DNA of 64,000 bases from Candidatus Avimonas merdigallinarum (GCA_904377855.1 CAJFGS010000003.1:38493-102492), one strand, 5' to 3'; counted from the first letter of the stretch, positions 33,243-43,073 are shown. Program-made: numbers and translations. The notes: generated by a model from the sequence alone, not told the origin.

Positions 33243-34118
33243 TCACCCTGCCTGCCGCGCAGCCTGCTCATACAGGGCTTTCATCGTGACCGCGTCCGCC
33301 GCCTGCGTCCCCGCCGACTCGCAGATAACCACCGGCGCACAGCCCCGTTCGGCCAGCAGCGCCATGAGCGGCGCCGGGTCGGGGCCGTAAAGCTCGTCCG
33401 AAAAGGTCAGATGCCGTTTTTCCCCGCCTTTGGAATACTCGATTTTGGAAAAATGCATATGGAACCGGCGGGCCCGTTCCTCCCCCAGCGCGTCCGCCAC
33501 CATATCCAGCAGCGCGGCGAACGCCTCCCGCGTATTCACCCCGCCCAGGGTGCGGGCGTTCAGGTGGCCGAAGTCGATGCAGGGCAGGAAGCGCTCGTCC
33601 ACCGCACAGAAGCCGAGCACTTCGTCCAGATCGCCGAGCTGGTTCACCTTCCCCATGGTTTCGGGGCACAGGCGGATATGGGACAGGCCCTCCCCGTCCA
33701 GCACAGACTGCGCCTGCCGGAGCGTCTGCGCCGCCAGCGCCGCCGCCTGCTCCCTGGGCAGGCCGCCCAGCCCGCCGGGGTGCACCACCACGCGGTCCCC
33801 GCCCAGCCAATCCACCGCCCGGGCGGACTGCAGGATATATTCCACGCTGTTCTCCCGTTTGGCTTCCTCAGCGGAGGCGAGGGAAATATAATACGGAGCG
33901 TGCAGGGAAACCGCCACGCCGTGCTCCGCCGCTTTTGCGCCGATCGCCCGGGCGGTGGCTTCGCTGACGCGCACGCCGTGGCCGCACTGGTATTCGTAAG
34001 CCGTCAGGCCCAGCCCCTCCAGCCAGCCGGGGGCCTGGAGGACGGTTTTATAGCCCTGTGCGTAAAATTCCTCGCTGTTCCCCGCCGGGCCGAAAAGGGG
34101 ACGATTCGGTATCGGCAT
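33243..34118 (-). CDS. TIM-barrel protein of the endonuclease IV/xylose isomerase-like family
   Basis: 291 residues. It begins near LFGPAGNSEEFYAQG, as in the apurinic-endonuclease-like TIM-barrel proteins of Clostridia, and carries the metal-site strands SLHAPYYISLA, VVVHPGGLGG, LCPETMGK, CIDFGHLNAR, HMHFSKIEY and ICESA. This set of His, Glu and Asp residues fits a three-metal AP2Ec barrel, so an AP endonuclease (nfo-like) role is possible but not certain. An ATG at 34127, three codons upstream, is an equal choice. Confidence 0.85.
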   Translation of the reverse strand: MPIPNRPLFGPAGNSEEFYAQGYKTVLQAPGWLEGLGLTAYEYQCGHGVRVSEATARAIGAKAAEHGVAVSLHAPYYISLASAEEAKRENSVEYILQSARAVDWLGGDRVVVHPGGLGGLPREQAAALAAQTLRQAQSVLDGEGLSHIRLCPETMGKVNQLGDLDEVLGFCAVDERFLPCIDFGHLNARTLGGVNTREAFAALLDMVADALGEERARRFHMHFSKIEYSKGGEKRHLTFSDELYGPDPAPLMALLAERGCAPVVICESAGTQAADAVTMKALYEQAARQAG

Positions 34119-34242
34119 ATTCCTCATCCTTTCCTCGTCTGCCGAGCGCCTGCTTTTCTCTGTGGGACGCCCCGCCTGCCATCCCGCTTTCGGGACGCGG
34201 GATTTTTCCTTTCCGCTTCCCACCGGGAGGCTCTCACGCTTC

Positions 34243-34764
34243 CTATTTTCCCTGTTCCGGCTCCGGCAGGCCGTGCTTCCGGCAGTACCGCCGCAGGATC
34301 TTCCGTTCCAGCATCCGCTTGAAGCGCAGGGTGGGCTGATGCTCCAGCCGGATCGGAAGGAGCTGAATCGAGCGCACCCCCGCCAGGCGGGAGCCGAGGA
34401 TATCGGTAAAGGTCTGATCCCCCACCGCCGCGCATTCCCGCCGCTTCAGCCCCAGCCGGCGCGCACCCCGCCAAAAGCCAAGCGGGAAAGGCTTGCAGGC
34501 AAAGGCGATATGCCGCAGCCCGATCTTCTTTGCAAAAGGCTCCACCCGTTTGGGCATCCCGTTGCTCACCACCGTGAGCGCGATCCCCTGTTCGGCCATC
34601 GCTTCCAGCCATTGCCGGACCGCCGGGTCCAGCACCTGGCTGCCGTGGGTGGTGAGGGTATTGTCCACATCCAGCAGCAGGCCGCGCACGCCGAGCGCGC
34701 GGAGATCCTCCAGTGTGATGTCCGTGATGCGGTTTTTCAGCAGATCCGGGGTAAACAGCGGCAT
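34243..34764 (-). CDS. YqeG family HAD-type phosphatase
   Basis: 173 residues. HAD motif I is LLLDVDNTLT (about 30-39), motif II TVVSNGMPKR, and motif III AVGDQTFTDILG. YqeG-type HAD IIIA phosphatases are conserved in Firmicutes; the substrate is uncertain (phosphatidylglycerophosphate phosphatase has been proposed for relatives). AAAGGAG precedes the ATG at 34764. Located between rpsU and the TIM-barrel gene. Confidence 0.9.
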   Translation of the reverse strand: MPLFTPDLLKNRITDITLEDLRALGVRGLLLDVDNTLTTHGSQVLDPAVRQWLEAMAEQGIALTVVSNGMPKRVEPFAKKIGLRHIAFACKPFPLGFWRGARRLGLKRRECAAVGDQTFTDILGSRLAGVRSIQLLPIRLEHQPTLRFKRMLERKILRRYCRKHGLPEPEQGK

Positions 34765-34899
34765 AGTCGCTCTCCTTTGCCAGGCGGGAACGCCGGACGG
34801 GAAACCGTCCCGCCTTTCCCGCATTTTCGAAAATGATTTCCGCCATCCCTTTTGGAATATCGTCGGCAGTCCCCCGCGCAGATATTCAAAAAGGCAAGG

Positions 34900-34930
34900 A
34901 AAAAGCGGGCATCCCTGCCCGCTTTTTACA
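34900..34930. terminator. Terminator of rpsU
   Basis: AAAAAGCGGGCA (34900-34911) and TGCCCGCTTTTT (34916-34927), a perfect 12-bp stem with A and T runs on both sides. Confidence 0.9.
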
Positions 34931-34948
34931 CTCTTGCATGACTGCCGC

Positions 34949-35125
34949 TTATTTGTACTTTCTCTTGCGTGCGGCTTCCGACTTCTTCTTGCGTCTGACA
35001 GAGGGCTTTTCATAGTGCTCTCTCTTACGCACTTCGGCGAGGACACCGGAACGGGCGCAGGATTTCTTCCAGCGGCGCAGAGCGCTGTCCAGGCTTTCGT
35101 TTTCCTTCACATGAATTTCTGACAT
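34949..35125 (-). CDS. rpsU: 30S ribosomal protein S21
   Basis: 58 residues, [20 protein letters not shown], then a very basic tail rich in KKK and RKRK, typical of bS21. Joins the small subunit near the anti-Shine-Dalgarno region. GGAGGG lies nine bases before the ATG at 35125. Own promoter and terminator. Confidence 0.97.
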   Translation of the reverse strand: MSEIHVKENESLDSALRRWKKSCARSGVLAEVRKREHYEKPSVRRKKKSEAARKRKYK

Positions 35126-35193
35126 TCTGTATTCCCTCCCTCCGCCATCCAAAGCAGGGGTAAACCTTCATAGGATCTTGGTATGCAAGAAGT

Positions 35194-35222
35194 ATTATAT
35201 AACAGACCGCGCGTTTCGTCAA
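35194..35222 (-). promoter_or_regulatory. Promoter of rpsU
   Basis: Minus strand: TTGACG (35217-35222), 17-base spacer, TATAAT (35194-35199): near consensus, as expected for a ribosomal protein. Confidence 0.88.
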
Positions 35223-35283
35223 GCGTTTTGGGCAATTCGACTGCCGGAAATTTTTCCACAGACTTCCATTCCCTGCCGGAAGG

Positions 35284-37698
35284 TCAGGCCTTCTTCACCA
35301 CGATATTGACCAGCTTGCCCGGAACGTACAGTTCCTTAACGATTGCCATCCCCTCCAGCGCCTGGGCGAGCTTCTCGTCCGCCTTCGCAGCGGCGAGGGC
35401 GGTCGCGGCGTCCGCGTCGGCCGGGATAACCACCCGGGAGCGCAGCTTGCCGTTGAGCTGCACGGCAATTTCCACCGTATCCTCCCGGCATTTGTCGGGA
35501 TCATAGGACGGCCACTGCGCCCCGGAAATCTGCCCGCCGTAGCCCATCGTTTCCCACAGCTCCTCCGTCATATGGGGTGCGAAGGGGTTGAGGAGGATCA
35601 GCAGGATGCGGTATTCCTCCCGGGTCACGCCGCCCGCGGCCGACAGGTCGTTGAGCAGGGCCATCATCGCGGCAATGGCGGTGTTGTATTTCAGGGCTTC
35701 GATATCCTCCCCGACCTTGCGGATGGTTTTGTTGAAGGGGATCTCCAGCGCGGGGCGGATTCCTTCGCCGGGGACGACGGCATCCTGCAGCGCCCATACC
35801 CGCTCCAGGAAGCGGCGGGAGCCGCGGATGCTGGCGCTAGACCAGGGGGCGGCCTTTTCAAAGTCGCCGATGAACATCTCATAAACCCGCAGAGTGTCCG
35901 CGCCGTATTCCTTCACGATATCGTCCGGGTTGACCACGTTGCCGCGGGATTTGGACATCTTTTCCCCGTTTTCCCCGAGGATCATGCCGTGGCTGGTCCG
36001 CTTGGCATAGGGTTCGGGGGTGGGCACCACGCCGATATCGTACAGGAATTTATGCCAGAAGCGGCTGTACAGCAGGTGCAGGGTGGTATGCTCCATCCCG
36101 CCGTTGTACCAGTCCACCGGCAGCCAGTATTCCAGCGCCTCCTTGGAGGCGAGCGCCTGGTCGTTGTGCGGATCGCAGTACCGCAGGAAGTACCAGGACG
36201 AGCCCGCCCACTGGGGCATGGTGTCGGTTTCCCGCTTGGCCGGGCCGCCGCAGTGCGGGCAGGTGGTGTTTACCCAGTCGGTCGCCGCCGCCAGCGGGGA
36301 TTCGCCGTTGTCCAGCGGCTCGTAGCTGTCCACCCGGGGCAGGGTGATGGGGAGCTCGCTTTCCGGCACCGGGACAAACCCGCATTTGTCGCAGTGGACA
36401 ATCGGGATCGGTTCGCCCCAATACCGCTGCCGGGCAAACACCCAGTCCCGCAGCTTATAGTTGACCTTGGTTTCGCCGATCCCCTTTTCGGCCAGCCATT
36501 CCACGATCTTTTTCTTGGCGTCGTCCACGCTCAGCCCGTCCAGGAAGCCGGAGTTGACCATCACGCCGGTCTCGCAGTCGGTGAACGCTTCCTTTTCCAC
36601 GTCCCCGCCCTTGACGACCTCCACAATCGGCAGGCCGAATTTTTTGGCGAACTCCCAGTCGCGGGTATCGTGGCCGGGCACCGCCATAATCGCGCCGGTC
36701 CCATAGGAAACCAGCACGTAATCCGAAATGTAGATGGGGATTTCCTTCCCGTTCACCGGGTTGATGGCCCGCACGCCTTCGAGCATCACGCCGGTTTTAT
36801 CCTTGGCGATTTCGGTGCGCTCAAAGTCGGATTTGCGCGCCGCCGCCGCCTGATAGGCCTGCACTTCCTCCAGGTTGGCCAGGCGGCCGGCCCACGTTTT
36901 GAGCAGCGGGTGCTCCGGCGACATGACCATATAGGTCGCGCCGAACAGGGTGTCGGGGCGGGTGGTGTAAATCTCCACATCCTCCCCGGCGGTGGTGGCA
37001 AAACGCACCTGCGCGCCGGTGGAGCGCCCGATCCAATGGATCTGCTGGGAACGCACCCGCTCCGGATAATCCACCAGATCGAGGTCGTCAATCAGCCGCT
37101 GGGCATACTCGGTGATTTTCAGCATCCACTGGGACTTGACCTTATGCACGACCTCGCCGCCGCACCGCTCGCAGACGCCGCCGACCACTTCCTCATTGGC
37201 CAGCACGCATTTGCAGGAGGTGCACCAGTTGACCGCCATCTCCTTTTTATAGGCCAGCCCGCGCTCAAACAGCTTGAGGAAAATCCACTGCGTCCATTTG
37301 TAATAGGACGGATCGGTGGTGTTGACCTCCCGTGTCCAGTCAAAGGAAAGGCCGAGCGACTGAAGCTGCGCCTTAAACCGGGCGATGTTGTTTTTGGTGA
37401 CGATTTCGGGATGGATGTGGTTCTTTATCGCGTAGTTTTCGGTCGGCAGGCCGAAAGCGTCCCAGCCCATCGGGTACAGGACGTTGTATCCCTGCAGGCG
37501 GCGCTTGCGCGCCACCACGTCCAGCGCCGTATAGGAGCGCGGGTGCCCCACGTGAAGCCCCTGCCCCGACGGGTAGGGGAACTCCACCAGCGCGTAGAAC
37601 TTCGGCTTGTCGGAACGGTTGGACGCGGCAAAGGTGTTGTTTTCCTCCCAAACCGCCTGCCACTTCTTTTCAATGGCGGAAGGATCGTACTTTTTCAT
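35284..37698 (-). CDS. leuS: Leucyl-tRNA synthetase
   Basis: 804 residues. Class I synthetase with the HIGH-type motif HVGHP (49-53), the editing (CP1) domain in the middle, the Cys4 zinc-binding inserts, and KMSKS in [11 protein letters not shown]. The C-terminal anticodon-binding and Leu-specific domains complete it. The ATG at 37698 is preferred over 37707 for spacing to AAAGG. Last gene of the conserved yhbY-nadD/yqeK-LCP-rsfS-leuS run. No T-box leader is seen in the short gap before it. Confidence 0.98.
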   Translation of the reverse strand: MKKYDPSAIEKKWQAVWEENNTFAASNRSDKPKFYALVEFPYPSGQGLHVGHPRSYTALDVVARKRRLQGYNVLYPMGWDAFGLPTENYAIKNHIHPEIVTKNNIARFKAQLQSLGLSFDWTREVNTTDPSYYKWTQWIFLKLFERGLAYKKEMAVNWCTSCKCVLANEEVVGGVCERCGGEVVHKVKSQWMLKITEYAQRLIDDLDLVDYPERVRSQQIHWIGRSTGAQVRFATTAGEDVEIYTTRPDTLFGATYMVMSPEHPLLKTWAGRLANLEEVQAYQAAAARKSDFERTEIAKDKTGVMLEGVRAINPVNGKEIPIYISDYVLVSYGTGAIMAVPGHDTRDWEFAKKFGLPIVEVVKGGDVEKEAFTDCETGVMVNSGFLDGLSVDDAKKKIVEWLAEKGIGETKVNYKLRDWVFARQRYWGEPIPIVHCDKCGFVPVPESELPITLPRVDSYEPLDNGESPLAAATDWVNTTCPHCGGPAKRETDTMPQWAGSSWYFLRYCDPHNDQALASKEALEYWLPVDWYNGGMEHTTLHLLYSRFWHKFLYDIGVVPTPEPYAKRTSHGMILGENGEKMSKSRGNVVNPDDIVKEYGADTLRVYEMFIGDFEKAAPWSSASIRGSRRFLERVWALQDAVVPGEGIRPALEIPFNKTIRKVGEDIEALKYNTAIAAMMALLNDLSAAGGVTREEYRILLILLNPFAPHMTEELWETMGYGGQISGAQWPSYDPDKCREDTVEIAVQLNGKLRSRVVIPADADAATALAAAKADEKLAQALEGMAIVKELYVPGKLVNIVVKKA

Positions 37699-37776
37699 TC
37701 GTATCATGCCTTTCTCAACGCCGGGAAAGCCTTCCTCCCCCGGCGGACATTGCTTTCGGAAAGCGGCGGCCCGGTT

Positions 37777-38136
37777 TCAGGGCTGCGGCACAAAATCGGA
37801 GAGCGGCAGCTGTTCGCCGTCCTTCCACAGACGCTCCAGGTCGTAGAAGGCGCGGGTCTCCTCATAAAACACATGGACGATGACGCTGCCGTAGTCGAGC
37901 AAAATCCAGCTGGAGGAGTTGTAGCCCTCCACCCGCTCCGGCTTGACGCCCTGTTCGCCGAGCTCATATTCCACGTAATCCGCCAGCGCCTTTACCTGGG
38001 TGGAGCTGGTGCCGGCCGCTATCACGAAATAATCGGCGATAACCGTCAGATCCCGCACGCCGATGATTTTGATTTCTTCCGCCTTATGCTTATCCAGGGA
38101 TACGGCGATTTGACGGACGAGTTCCTTGGATTCCAT
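37777..38136 (-). CDS. rsfS: Ribosomal silencing factor RsfS
   Basis: 119 residues of the RsfS/Iojap family: KIIGVRDLTVIADYFVIA, then SSWILLDYGSVIVHVFYEETR with the conserved Asp-Tyr. Binds ribosomal protein L14 to block subunit joining under starvation. The ATG at 38136 is used; a TTG three codons upstream is closer to AAAGGA. Between the LCP gene and leuS as in other Clostridia. Confidence 0.94.
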   Translation of the reverse strand: MESKELVRQIAVSLDKHKAEEIKIIGVRDLTVIADYFVIAAGTSSTQVKALADYVEYELGEQGVKPERVEGYNSSSWILLDYGSVIVHVFYEETRAFYDLERLWKDGEQLPLSDFVPQP

Positions 38137-38194
38137 TCTTTTCAATCCATCCTTTCAGGCCCGGGCCTTCTGCCCTGACGCCTTTTCCCGCCTT

Positions 38195-39508
38195 TTAAGC
38201 GGCCTGCGTCGTGGACGCTGTTTCCTCCGTGGTGGTCGCCACGGCGCCGGACTGCTCCACGGCGATTTCCGAGAACACCTGCATATGCGTATCCGGTTCC
38301 CCGTCCGACTCGGCGGCCAGCGCCAGCTGTCCGGCCTGGATCGGGTCGCCGTAGGGGTTAAACGCCTCGTTGAGCAGGGTTGTCAGCGCCGTGCGGGAGG
38401 CGGCAAAGTAGGTGCCGCCGTCCTGGCTGACGCTCCCGCCCGGAAGGATATACGCCGTCATGGACGCGGGCTGGATATCCTTCATGGACAGGAGGATATC
38501 GATCATCTCCTCCCGCGTGTGATCCGACAGCAGCGGGGTGGAGCCGTTCATGAGCGGGCCGAGGGAATCGTTGGCCAGCTGCTCCTCCGTCTGGCGGACC
38601 AGCCGCTGGAACACGCCGAGCATCACCTTCCGCTGCCGGACGAGCCGCTCGATATCCCCGTTAATCCCGCCCGAGGTATTCATCGCATAATAGAGGGCGG
38701 CCTCGCCCCCCAGGGTCTGCACGCCGGCGGGGTAATCCACGTCTTCCACCGTAATGGCGGATTCCAGCTCCACATCCACGCCGCCCAGCAGGTTGACCAG
38801 TTTGACCAGCGCCTCCTGCGGGATCAGGAAATAGCCGTCCACCGGCAGGCCGAACTGGTTATTGATCATCCGGAGCAGTTCCTGCGAGGAAGAGCCCTTC
38901 TTCTGGGTGACCGTCGTCCCGCAGACGGTATGCCTGCCGTCCGAAATTTTCGACTCGCTCAGCTGCTGGCCGCAGTTTTCGCACCAATCCAGCGGCGTGG
39001 GAGAGGCCCAGATATCGCTCATGCGCTTGGCCGTCTCCCCCCCGTAATAGGTGTCCTTCGGGAACTGGAGGATGTTTACCGTCCCCTTCTGCTTATCCCA
39101 GCACAGGAGGGAGAGGGCTTCCAGGGGCTTGGATTCCGCAGGCGCATCCTCTTCGTCGGCGCCGAGGAGCCCCAGCACATAGTACGCCACCTTATCCCGA
39201 TCGGCGGCCGGCGTGGTGGTATGCTGCGTCAGGTTGACTTCGCCCGGATCGTTTTCCTCCGCCACCATGGTCCGATACACCATAGAGACGCCCACAATCA
39301 GGAACACCAGCAAGGCGACGATTACCACCGTCAATACCACAATCAGCGCTATCTTCTTGTTTTTTTCCTTTTTCTTCCGCCTCTGCGCCGCCGTGCCCGC
39401 CGGCTTGGAGCCGGACTTGCGGGCCGCGCCGGCCTTCGCCGGCTGCTTCTTTGCGGGCTGTTTATAGTTCCGGCCGTTCCCGGTGTTACGGCTGTTTCCG
39501 TTCGGCAA
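38195..39508 (-). CDS. LytR-CpsA-Psr (LCP) family protein, divergent
   Basis: 437 residues. A long, basic cytoplasmic N-terminus (1-52), one membrane segment (about 53-76), and an extracytoplasmic LCP-like domain, ending in a Thr-rich tail. LCP enzymes transfer teichoic acids and other polymers to peptidoglycan. Landmarks: ILQFPKDTYY in place of the usual SIPRDTYV, LLGGVDVELE, and GDIERLVRQRKVML with the Arg cluster. The PRD arginine has become lysine and the usual SDT motif is not recognisable. An inserted segment carries three Cys (WCENCG and TVCG). TTG start, ten bases after AAAGGA. Confidence 0.85.
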   Translation of the reverse strand: MPNGNSRNTGNGRNYKQPAKKQPAKAGAARKSGSKPAGTAAQRRKKKEKNKKIALIVVLTVVIVALLVFLIVGVSMVYRTMVAEENDPGEVNLTQHTTTPAADRDKVAYYVLGLLGADEEDAPAESKPLEALSLLCWDKQKGTVNILQFPKDTYYGGETAKRMSDIWASPTPLDWCENCGQQLSESKISDGRHTVCGTTVTQKKGSSSQELLRMINNQFGLPVDGYFLIPQEALVKLVNLLGGVDVELESAITVEDVDYPAGVQTLGGEAALYYAMNTSGGINGDIERLVRQRKVMLGVFQRLVRQTEEQLANDSLGPLMNGSTPLLSDHTREEMIDILLSMKDIQPASMTAYILPGGSVSQDGGTYFAASRTALTTLLNEAFNPYGDPIQAGQLALAAESDGEPDTHMQVFSEIAVEQSGAVATTTEETASTTQAA

Positions 39509-39561
39509 AACCCAATCATCCTTTCGTAGATGCCGGAAAGGGGCGAGCCCTCCCGGATGGT

Positions 39562-40794
39562 TCAGGTAACCGCCTGACCGCGAAGCCGTTCGGCGGTCAG
39601 TTCGTTATAGGCGTGCACGGCGTCGGGATGGATTGCCAGGCCGCGCCCCGCCAAATCCCGGATGGTGTAGGCCAGCGCGTATTCCATCGCCGGAGCGCTG
39701 CCGATTTCCGCCAGGCGGCGCATTTCCTTCACATCCCCGTATTTCCGATCGGCAGAGGTAAAATCCGCCACGAAAAGCGTTTTTTCCAGCGGGGACATCC
39801 CCGCGCGGCCGGTGGTGTGATACCGCACCGCCGTCACGATATCCTCATCCTCCACCTGGAGCACCCGTTCAATAAACGCCGCCCCGGCGACGGCATGCCA
39901 CAGGTTGGGGGAAACCGCTTCAACGCTGTCGAGTATTATATCAAAATCCCGGAGGATTTGCAACAGCGCGTCCGGCTTCTCGTCCTTCAGGATATCGTGG
40001 AGGATCCCGGCGGTCCGCGCCTTCTTCGGATCCGCGCCGTACAGCGGGGCCAGATGCTCCGCCTGCTCCGCCACCGCCAGGGAATGGCGGAACCGCTTCT
40101 CCGTCAGCCTCCCCCGGATGATCTCGATAAACTGTTCGTCCGTCTGCATGGCTTTCATCGGTCCTTTCCCGGTATACAGCTTCCGCTTCCCGATATATTC
40201 CGCCACGGGAGCGGGGAGAAGCCCCTGCTCCGCCAGCCGCCGGCAGGCCGCTTCCCCGCCGCACAGCTGCTCCCGCAGCCCGGTGGAGGAAACGCGGAGT
40301 TCCGGAATATCCTCCACCACGCACCGGGCGCCCCGGCTTTCCAGCTCCTTCGCGCATTCCGACAGCGCCTGCACGCTCACGCCCTCCCGGGGCGCGGCGC
40401 AGAGCACCGCCAGCCGCGCGATTTCGTCAAAGCGGTTCCAGGTCCCCAGCGTCAGGAACATGTCCGCGCCGGTGATGAGGTACCAGCCGGCGGCCGGCTC
40501 CCGCCCGTGCAGGGCGGCGAGGGTGTCGGCCGTGAAGCTTGCCCCGCCCCGGCAGATCTCCAGGTCGGACACCTCGAACAGCGGATCGCCGTCCACGGCC
40601 AGGCGGCACATCGCCAGCCGATCCTCGGCCGGCGCCATCCTCGTCCTTGTCTTATGGGGAGGCACATACGTCGGCATCAGCACCACCCGGTCCAACTGCA
40701 GCCGGCGGGCGAATTCCCGCGCCAGGTACAGATGGCCCTCGTGAATGGGATCGAACGTCCCGCCGAACAGGGCGTATTTTTTTGTGCAGGGCAC
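39562..40794 (-). CDS. Fused nicotinate-nucleotide adenylyltransferase (NadD) and HD-domain phosphohydrolase (YqeK)
   Basis: 410 residues in one uninterrupted frame. Residues 1-205 are NadD: GGTFDPIHEGH (11-21) with the two catalytic His, TYVPPHK and RVSSTGLR (168-175). It makes NaAD from nicotinate mononucleotide and ATP. Residues about 215-410 are YqeK: RHSLAVAEQA with His237 and ILHD with His266-Asp267, plus HAVAGAAF, and would cleave diadenosine tetraphosphate. The two are usually adjacent separate genes here. GTG start at 40794 after CAGGTGGA. Order with yhbY, LCP, rsfS and leuS is conserved. Confidence 0.9.
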   Translation of the reverse strand: MPCTKKYALFGGTFDPIHEGHLYLAREFARRLQLDRVVLMPTYVPPHKTRTRMAPAEDRLAMCRLAVDGDPLFEVSDLEICRGGASFTADTLAALHGREPAAGWYLITGADMFLTLGTWNRFDEIARLAVLCAAPREGVSVQALSECAKELESRGARCVVEDIPELRVSSTGLREQLCGGEAACRRLAEQGLLPAPVAEYIGKRKLYTGKGPMKAMQTDEQFIEIIRGRLTEKRFRHSLAVAEQAEHLAPLYGADPKKARTAGILHDILKDEKPDALLQILRDFDIILDSVEAVSPNLWHAVAGAAFIERVLQVEDEDIVTAVRYHTTGRAGMSPLEKTLFVADFTSADRKYGDVKEMRRLAEIGSAPAMEYALAYTIRDLAGRGLAIHPDAVHAYNELTAERLRGQAVT

Positions 40795-40921
40795 TCCGTC
40801 CACCTGCCGAACCCGTCCTTTCCGTCCCTCCCCGCGGGGAGGCGCCATTTCGTCCGCGGCGGAAAAAGGAAGGCGCCGCAATTCCCGGCGCCATCTCCTC
40901 CGGCGGTTTCCTCCGTATTCC

Positions 40922-41230
40922 TCAGTTCTTGCGCGCTTCCCGCGGGAGCACGATTTTCGGCTCCTTCTCGTTGCGGCGGTAGAGCACAAAGGTGCGGCCG
41001 ATCACCTGCACCACTTCGGCGTGGACAGCGGCCGCAATCTGCTCCGCCGCCTCGCGGGAGGTCAGCGGGCAGGCTTCGAGCGCTTTGCCCTTGAGAAGTT
41101 CCCGCGCGGTCAGAGCGTCGTCCGCCTGCTTGAAAATCGCGTCCGACAGCTCGCCCTTCCCCACATGGAGGATCGGCTCCAGCGGGTTTGCCATCGAGCG
41201 CAGGAACGCGCGCTGTTTACTGGTCAGCAT
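40922..41230 (-). CDS. YhbY family RNA-binding protein
   Basis: 102 residues with the CRM/YhbY pattern: LTSKQRAFLRSMANPLEPIL, HVGKGELSDA, KALEACPLTSREAAEQIA and QVIGRTFVLYR. Associates with pre-50S particles. A basic C-terminus (PKIVLPREARKN). Ends 127 bases before nadD-yqeK. Confidence 0.93.
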   Translation of the reverse strand: MLTSKQRAFLRSMANPLEPILHVGKGELSDAIFKQADDALTARELLKGKALEACPLTSREAAEQIAAAVHAEVVQVIGRTFVLYRRNEKEPKIVLPREARKN

Positions 41231-41249
41231 CCAATCACCTATCCTTATT

Positions 41250-41873
41250 TCATTGCTGCTGGGGGATGACGCCCCGGCTTTTCAGCAGATATTCTTCCAG
41301 CTTGAGGGCGAAAAGCCGCAGGGCGTTCCCCCGGTGGCTTATCGCGTCCTTCTCCTCGTCGGACAGCTCGGCATAGGACCTGCCGCCGTCCACCACGAAC
41401 AGCGGATCGTAGCCGAAGCCGTTTTCCCCCACCGGGACAAACCCGATCCGGCCCGGGCATTCGCCCCGCGCCTCCACCCGGTCCCCGTTCGGGAATACAC
41501 AGCAGATGGCGGAAACGAATTTCGCCCCCCGCTCCTCCTCCGGCACCCCGTCCATCTCCCGGAGAAGCTTTTGGTTGCGCTCCGCGTCCGATGCGCCTTC
41601 CCCGGCGTAACGGGCGGAATACACCCCCGGCGCGCCGTCCAGCGCGTCCACCATCAGCCCGGAATCGTCCGCCACCGCCGGGAGGCCCGCCTGCCGGCAG
41701 GCCGCGTCCGCCTTCAAAAACGCATTTTCCTCAAAGGTGCTGCCCGTTTCCTCCACCTCGTCCAGCTTGAGGCCGGCCTCCGCGTCGGTCACCGCGTCGA
41801 TGCCGAGCGGCTTTAGGATGCGGGAAAGTTCCGCGAGTTTTTTATAGTTATGGGTCGCGATAAGCATGCGCAT
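41250..41873 (-). CDS. XTP/dITP diphosphatase (Ham1/RdgB)
   Basis: 207 residues. Removes non-canonical purine nucleotides. Motifs: LIATHNYKKLAEL at the start, TGSTFEENAFLKADAA, VADDSGLMVDALDGAPGVYSARYAG region (given as landmarks VADDSG and GVYSARY), GYDPLF and SHRGNAL at the end. GGAGG lies seven bases before the ATG at 41873. Between ftsY and yhbY, so part of a compact growth cluster. Confidence 0.95.
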   Translation of the reverse strand: MRMLIATHNYKKLAELSRILKPLGIDAVTDAEAGLKLDEVEETGSTFEENAFLKADAACRQAGLPAVADDSGLMVDALDGAPGVYSARYAGEGASDAERNQKLLREMDGVPEEERGAKFVSAICCVFPNGDRVEARGECPGRIGFVPVGENGFGYDPLFVVDGGRSYAELSDEEKDAISHRGNALRLFALKLEEYLLKSRGVIPQQQ

Positions 41874-41946
41874 GGGGGTTCCTCCTTCTTGCCGCGCCGG
41901 CGGCGCGCCCTGCGGCGGGCCGCACATACCGGGCGAATCCTTCGGT

Positions 41947-42855
41947 TTATTCGCTGAACAGGCCCTCGGTGAATTCGTCCGGGTCAAAGGGGAGCAGGTC
42001 GTCAACCCCTTCCCCCACGCCGACGAATTTCACCGGCACGTCGAGATCCTCCCGGATGGCGAGGACCACCCCGCCGCGGGCGGTGCCGTCCAGCTTGGTC
42101 AGCACAATGCCGGTGATCCCCGCCGCGTTTTTGAATTCCCGCGCCTGGTTCACCGCGTTCTGCCCGGTGGTAGCGTCCAGCGCCAGCAGGACTTCCTTAT
42201 CCGCGCCGGGAAGCTCCCGGTCGATCACCCGGCCGATTTTCGACAGTTCGTCCATCAGGTTTTTCTTATTATGCAGCCGCCCGGCGGTATCGCAGATCAG
42301 GACGTCCGCCCCCCGCGCTTTGGCGGCGGCCGCCGCGTCGAACACCACCGCCGCCGGATCCGAATTCTGCGCGTGCTTGACGATGTCCGCCCCAGCGCGG
42401 CCGGCCCAGATGTCCAGCTGCTCAATCGCGGCGGCCCGGAAGGTATCCGCTGCGGCAAGGACCACCTTCTTCCCCTCCGCCTTATACCGGGCGGCAAGCT
42501 TGCCGATGGTGGTGGTTTTCCCCACCCCGTTTACCCCGATGACCAGGACGACCGACGGTTTGGTCGTAAGGTGCATCTCCTGCCCGCCGCGGAGCATCTC
42601 CGCCACCGTTTCCTTGAGCAGGCTGCGCACCTCGTTCGGGTCCGTGACGCCGCGCTCCTTCACCTTTTTCCGCAGTTCCCCGCAGATGCGGGCGGAGGTG
42701 TTCGCCCCCACGTCCCCCATGATCAGGATTTCCTCCAGTTCCTCGAACAGTTCCTCGTCGATTTTGGTGAACGACCGGAGCATGCTGGTGACCGAACCCA
42801 TGATGGAGTCGCGGGTCTTTTTGAGCCCCGCGCTGATTTTTCCAAAAAAGCCCAT
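41947..42855 (-). CDS. ftsY: Signal recognition particle receptor FtsY
   Basis: 302 residues, so without a long acidic A domain. N domain followed by the SRP-type GTPase: GVNGVGKTT (G1), DTFRAAA, DTAGRLHN (G3), TKLDGTARGG (G4) and the closing GVGEGVDDL. Docks ribosome-SRP complexes at the membrane. Downstream of smc with 218 bases between, which contain a promoter. Confidence 0.97.
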   Translation of the reverse strand: MGFFGKISAGLKKTRDSIMGSVTSMLRSFTKIDEELFEELEEILIMGDVGANTSARICGELRKKVKERGVTDPNEVRSLLKETVAEMLRGGQEMHLTTKPSVVLVIGVNGVGKTTTIGKLAARYKAEGKKVVLAAADTFRAAAIEQLDIWAGRAGADIVKHAQNSDPAAVVFDAAAAAKARGADVLICDTAGRLHNKKNLMDELSKIGRVIDRELPGADKEVLLALDATTGQNAVNQAREFKNAAGITGIVLTKLDGTARGGVVLAIREDLDVPVKFVGVGEGVDDLLPFDPDEFTEGLFSE

Positions 42856-43011
42856 TGTCTCGTTCCTCTTTTTTCAAAGCTTCTTTCGGCGCCCTTGCCC
42901 TTTCCCGGCAGGACAGCCCCGCGTCCGCAGCTGCAGTCCTGCCGGGGACCATCGCCGGTTTCCCCGCCGGCTGCCGGCGGCGCGCCCCGGAACAGCGGCG
43001 CCCGTGTTGTT

Positions 43012-43040
43012 AGTATACCATACGGCCGCCTAATCGAAAA
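43012..43040 (-). promoter_or_regulatory. Possible promoter of ftsY
   Basis: Minus strand: TTTTCG (43035-43040), 17-base spacer, extended TGG-TATACT (43012-43020). The -35 is weak. Confidence 0.5.
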
Positions 43041-43073
43041 GGAAAATTCTTCCGGCGCCGCTTTTTCTTCCCC

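Noticed and set aside
35252..35260. Single TTTTCCACA between rpsU and leuS
   Set aside because: One isolated 9-base match is expected by chance.
37699..37776. T-box leader for leuS
   Set aside because: The gap is 78 bases and lacks the T-box sequence; leuS is in an operon with rsfS.
35572..38178. 868-residue open frame on the plus strand opposite leuS
   Set aside because: Antisense to a full-length, clearly conserved leuS and rsfS; long antisense frames are expected at this GC content. No ribosome-binding site or recognisable domain.
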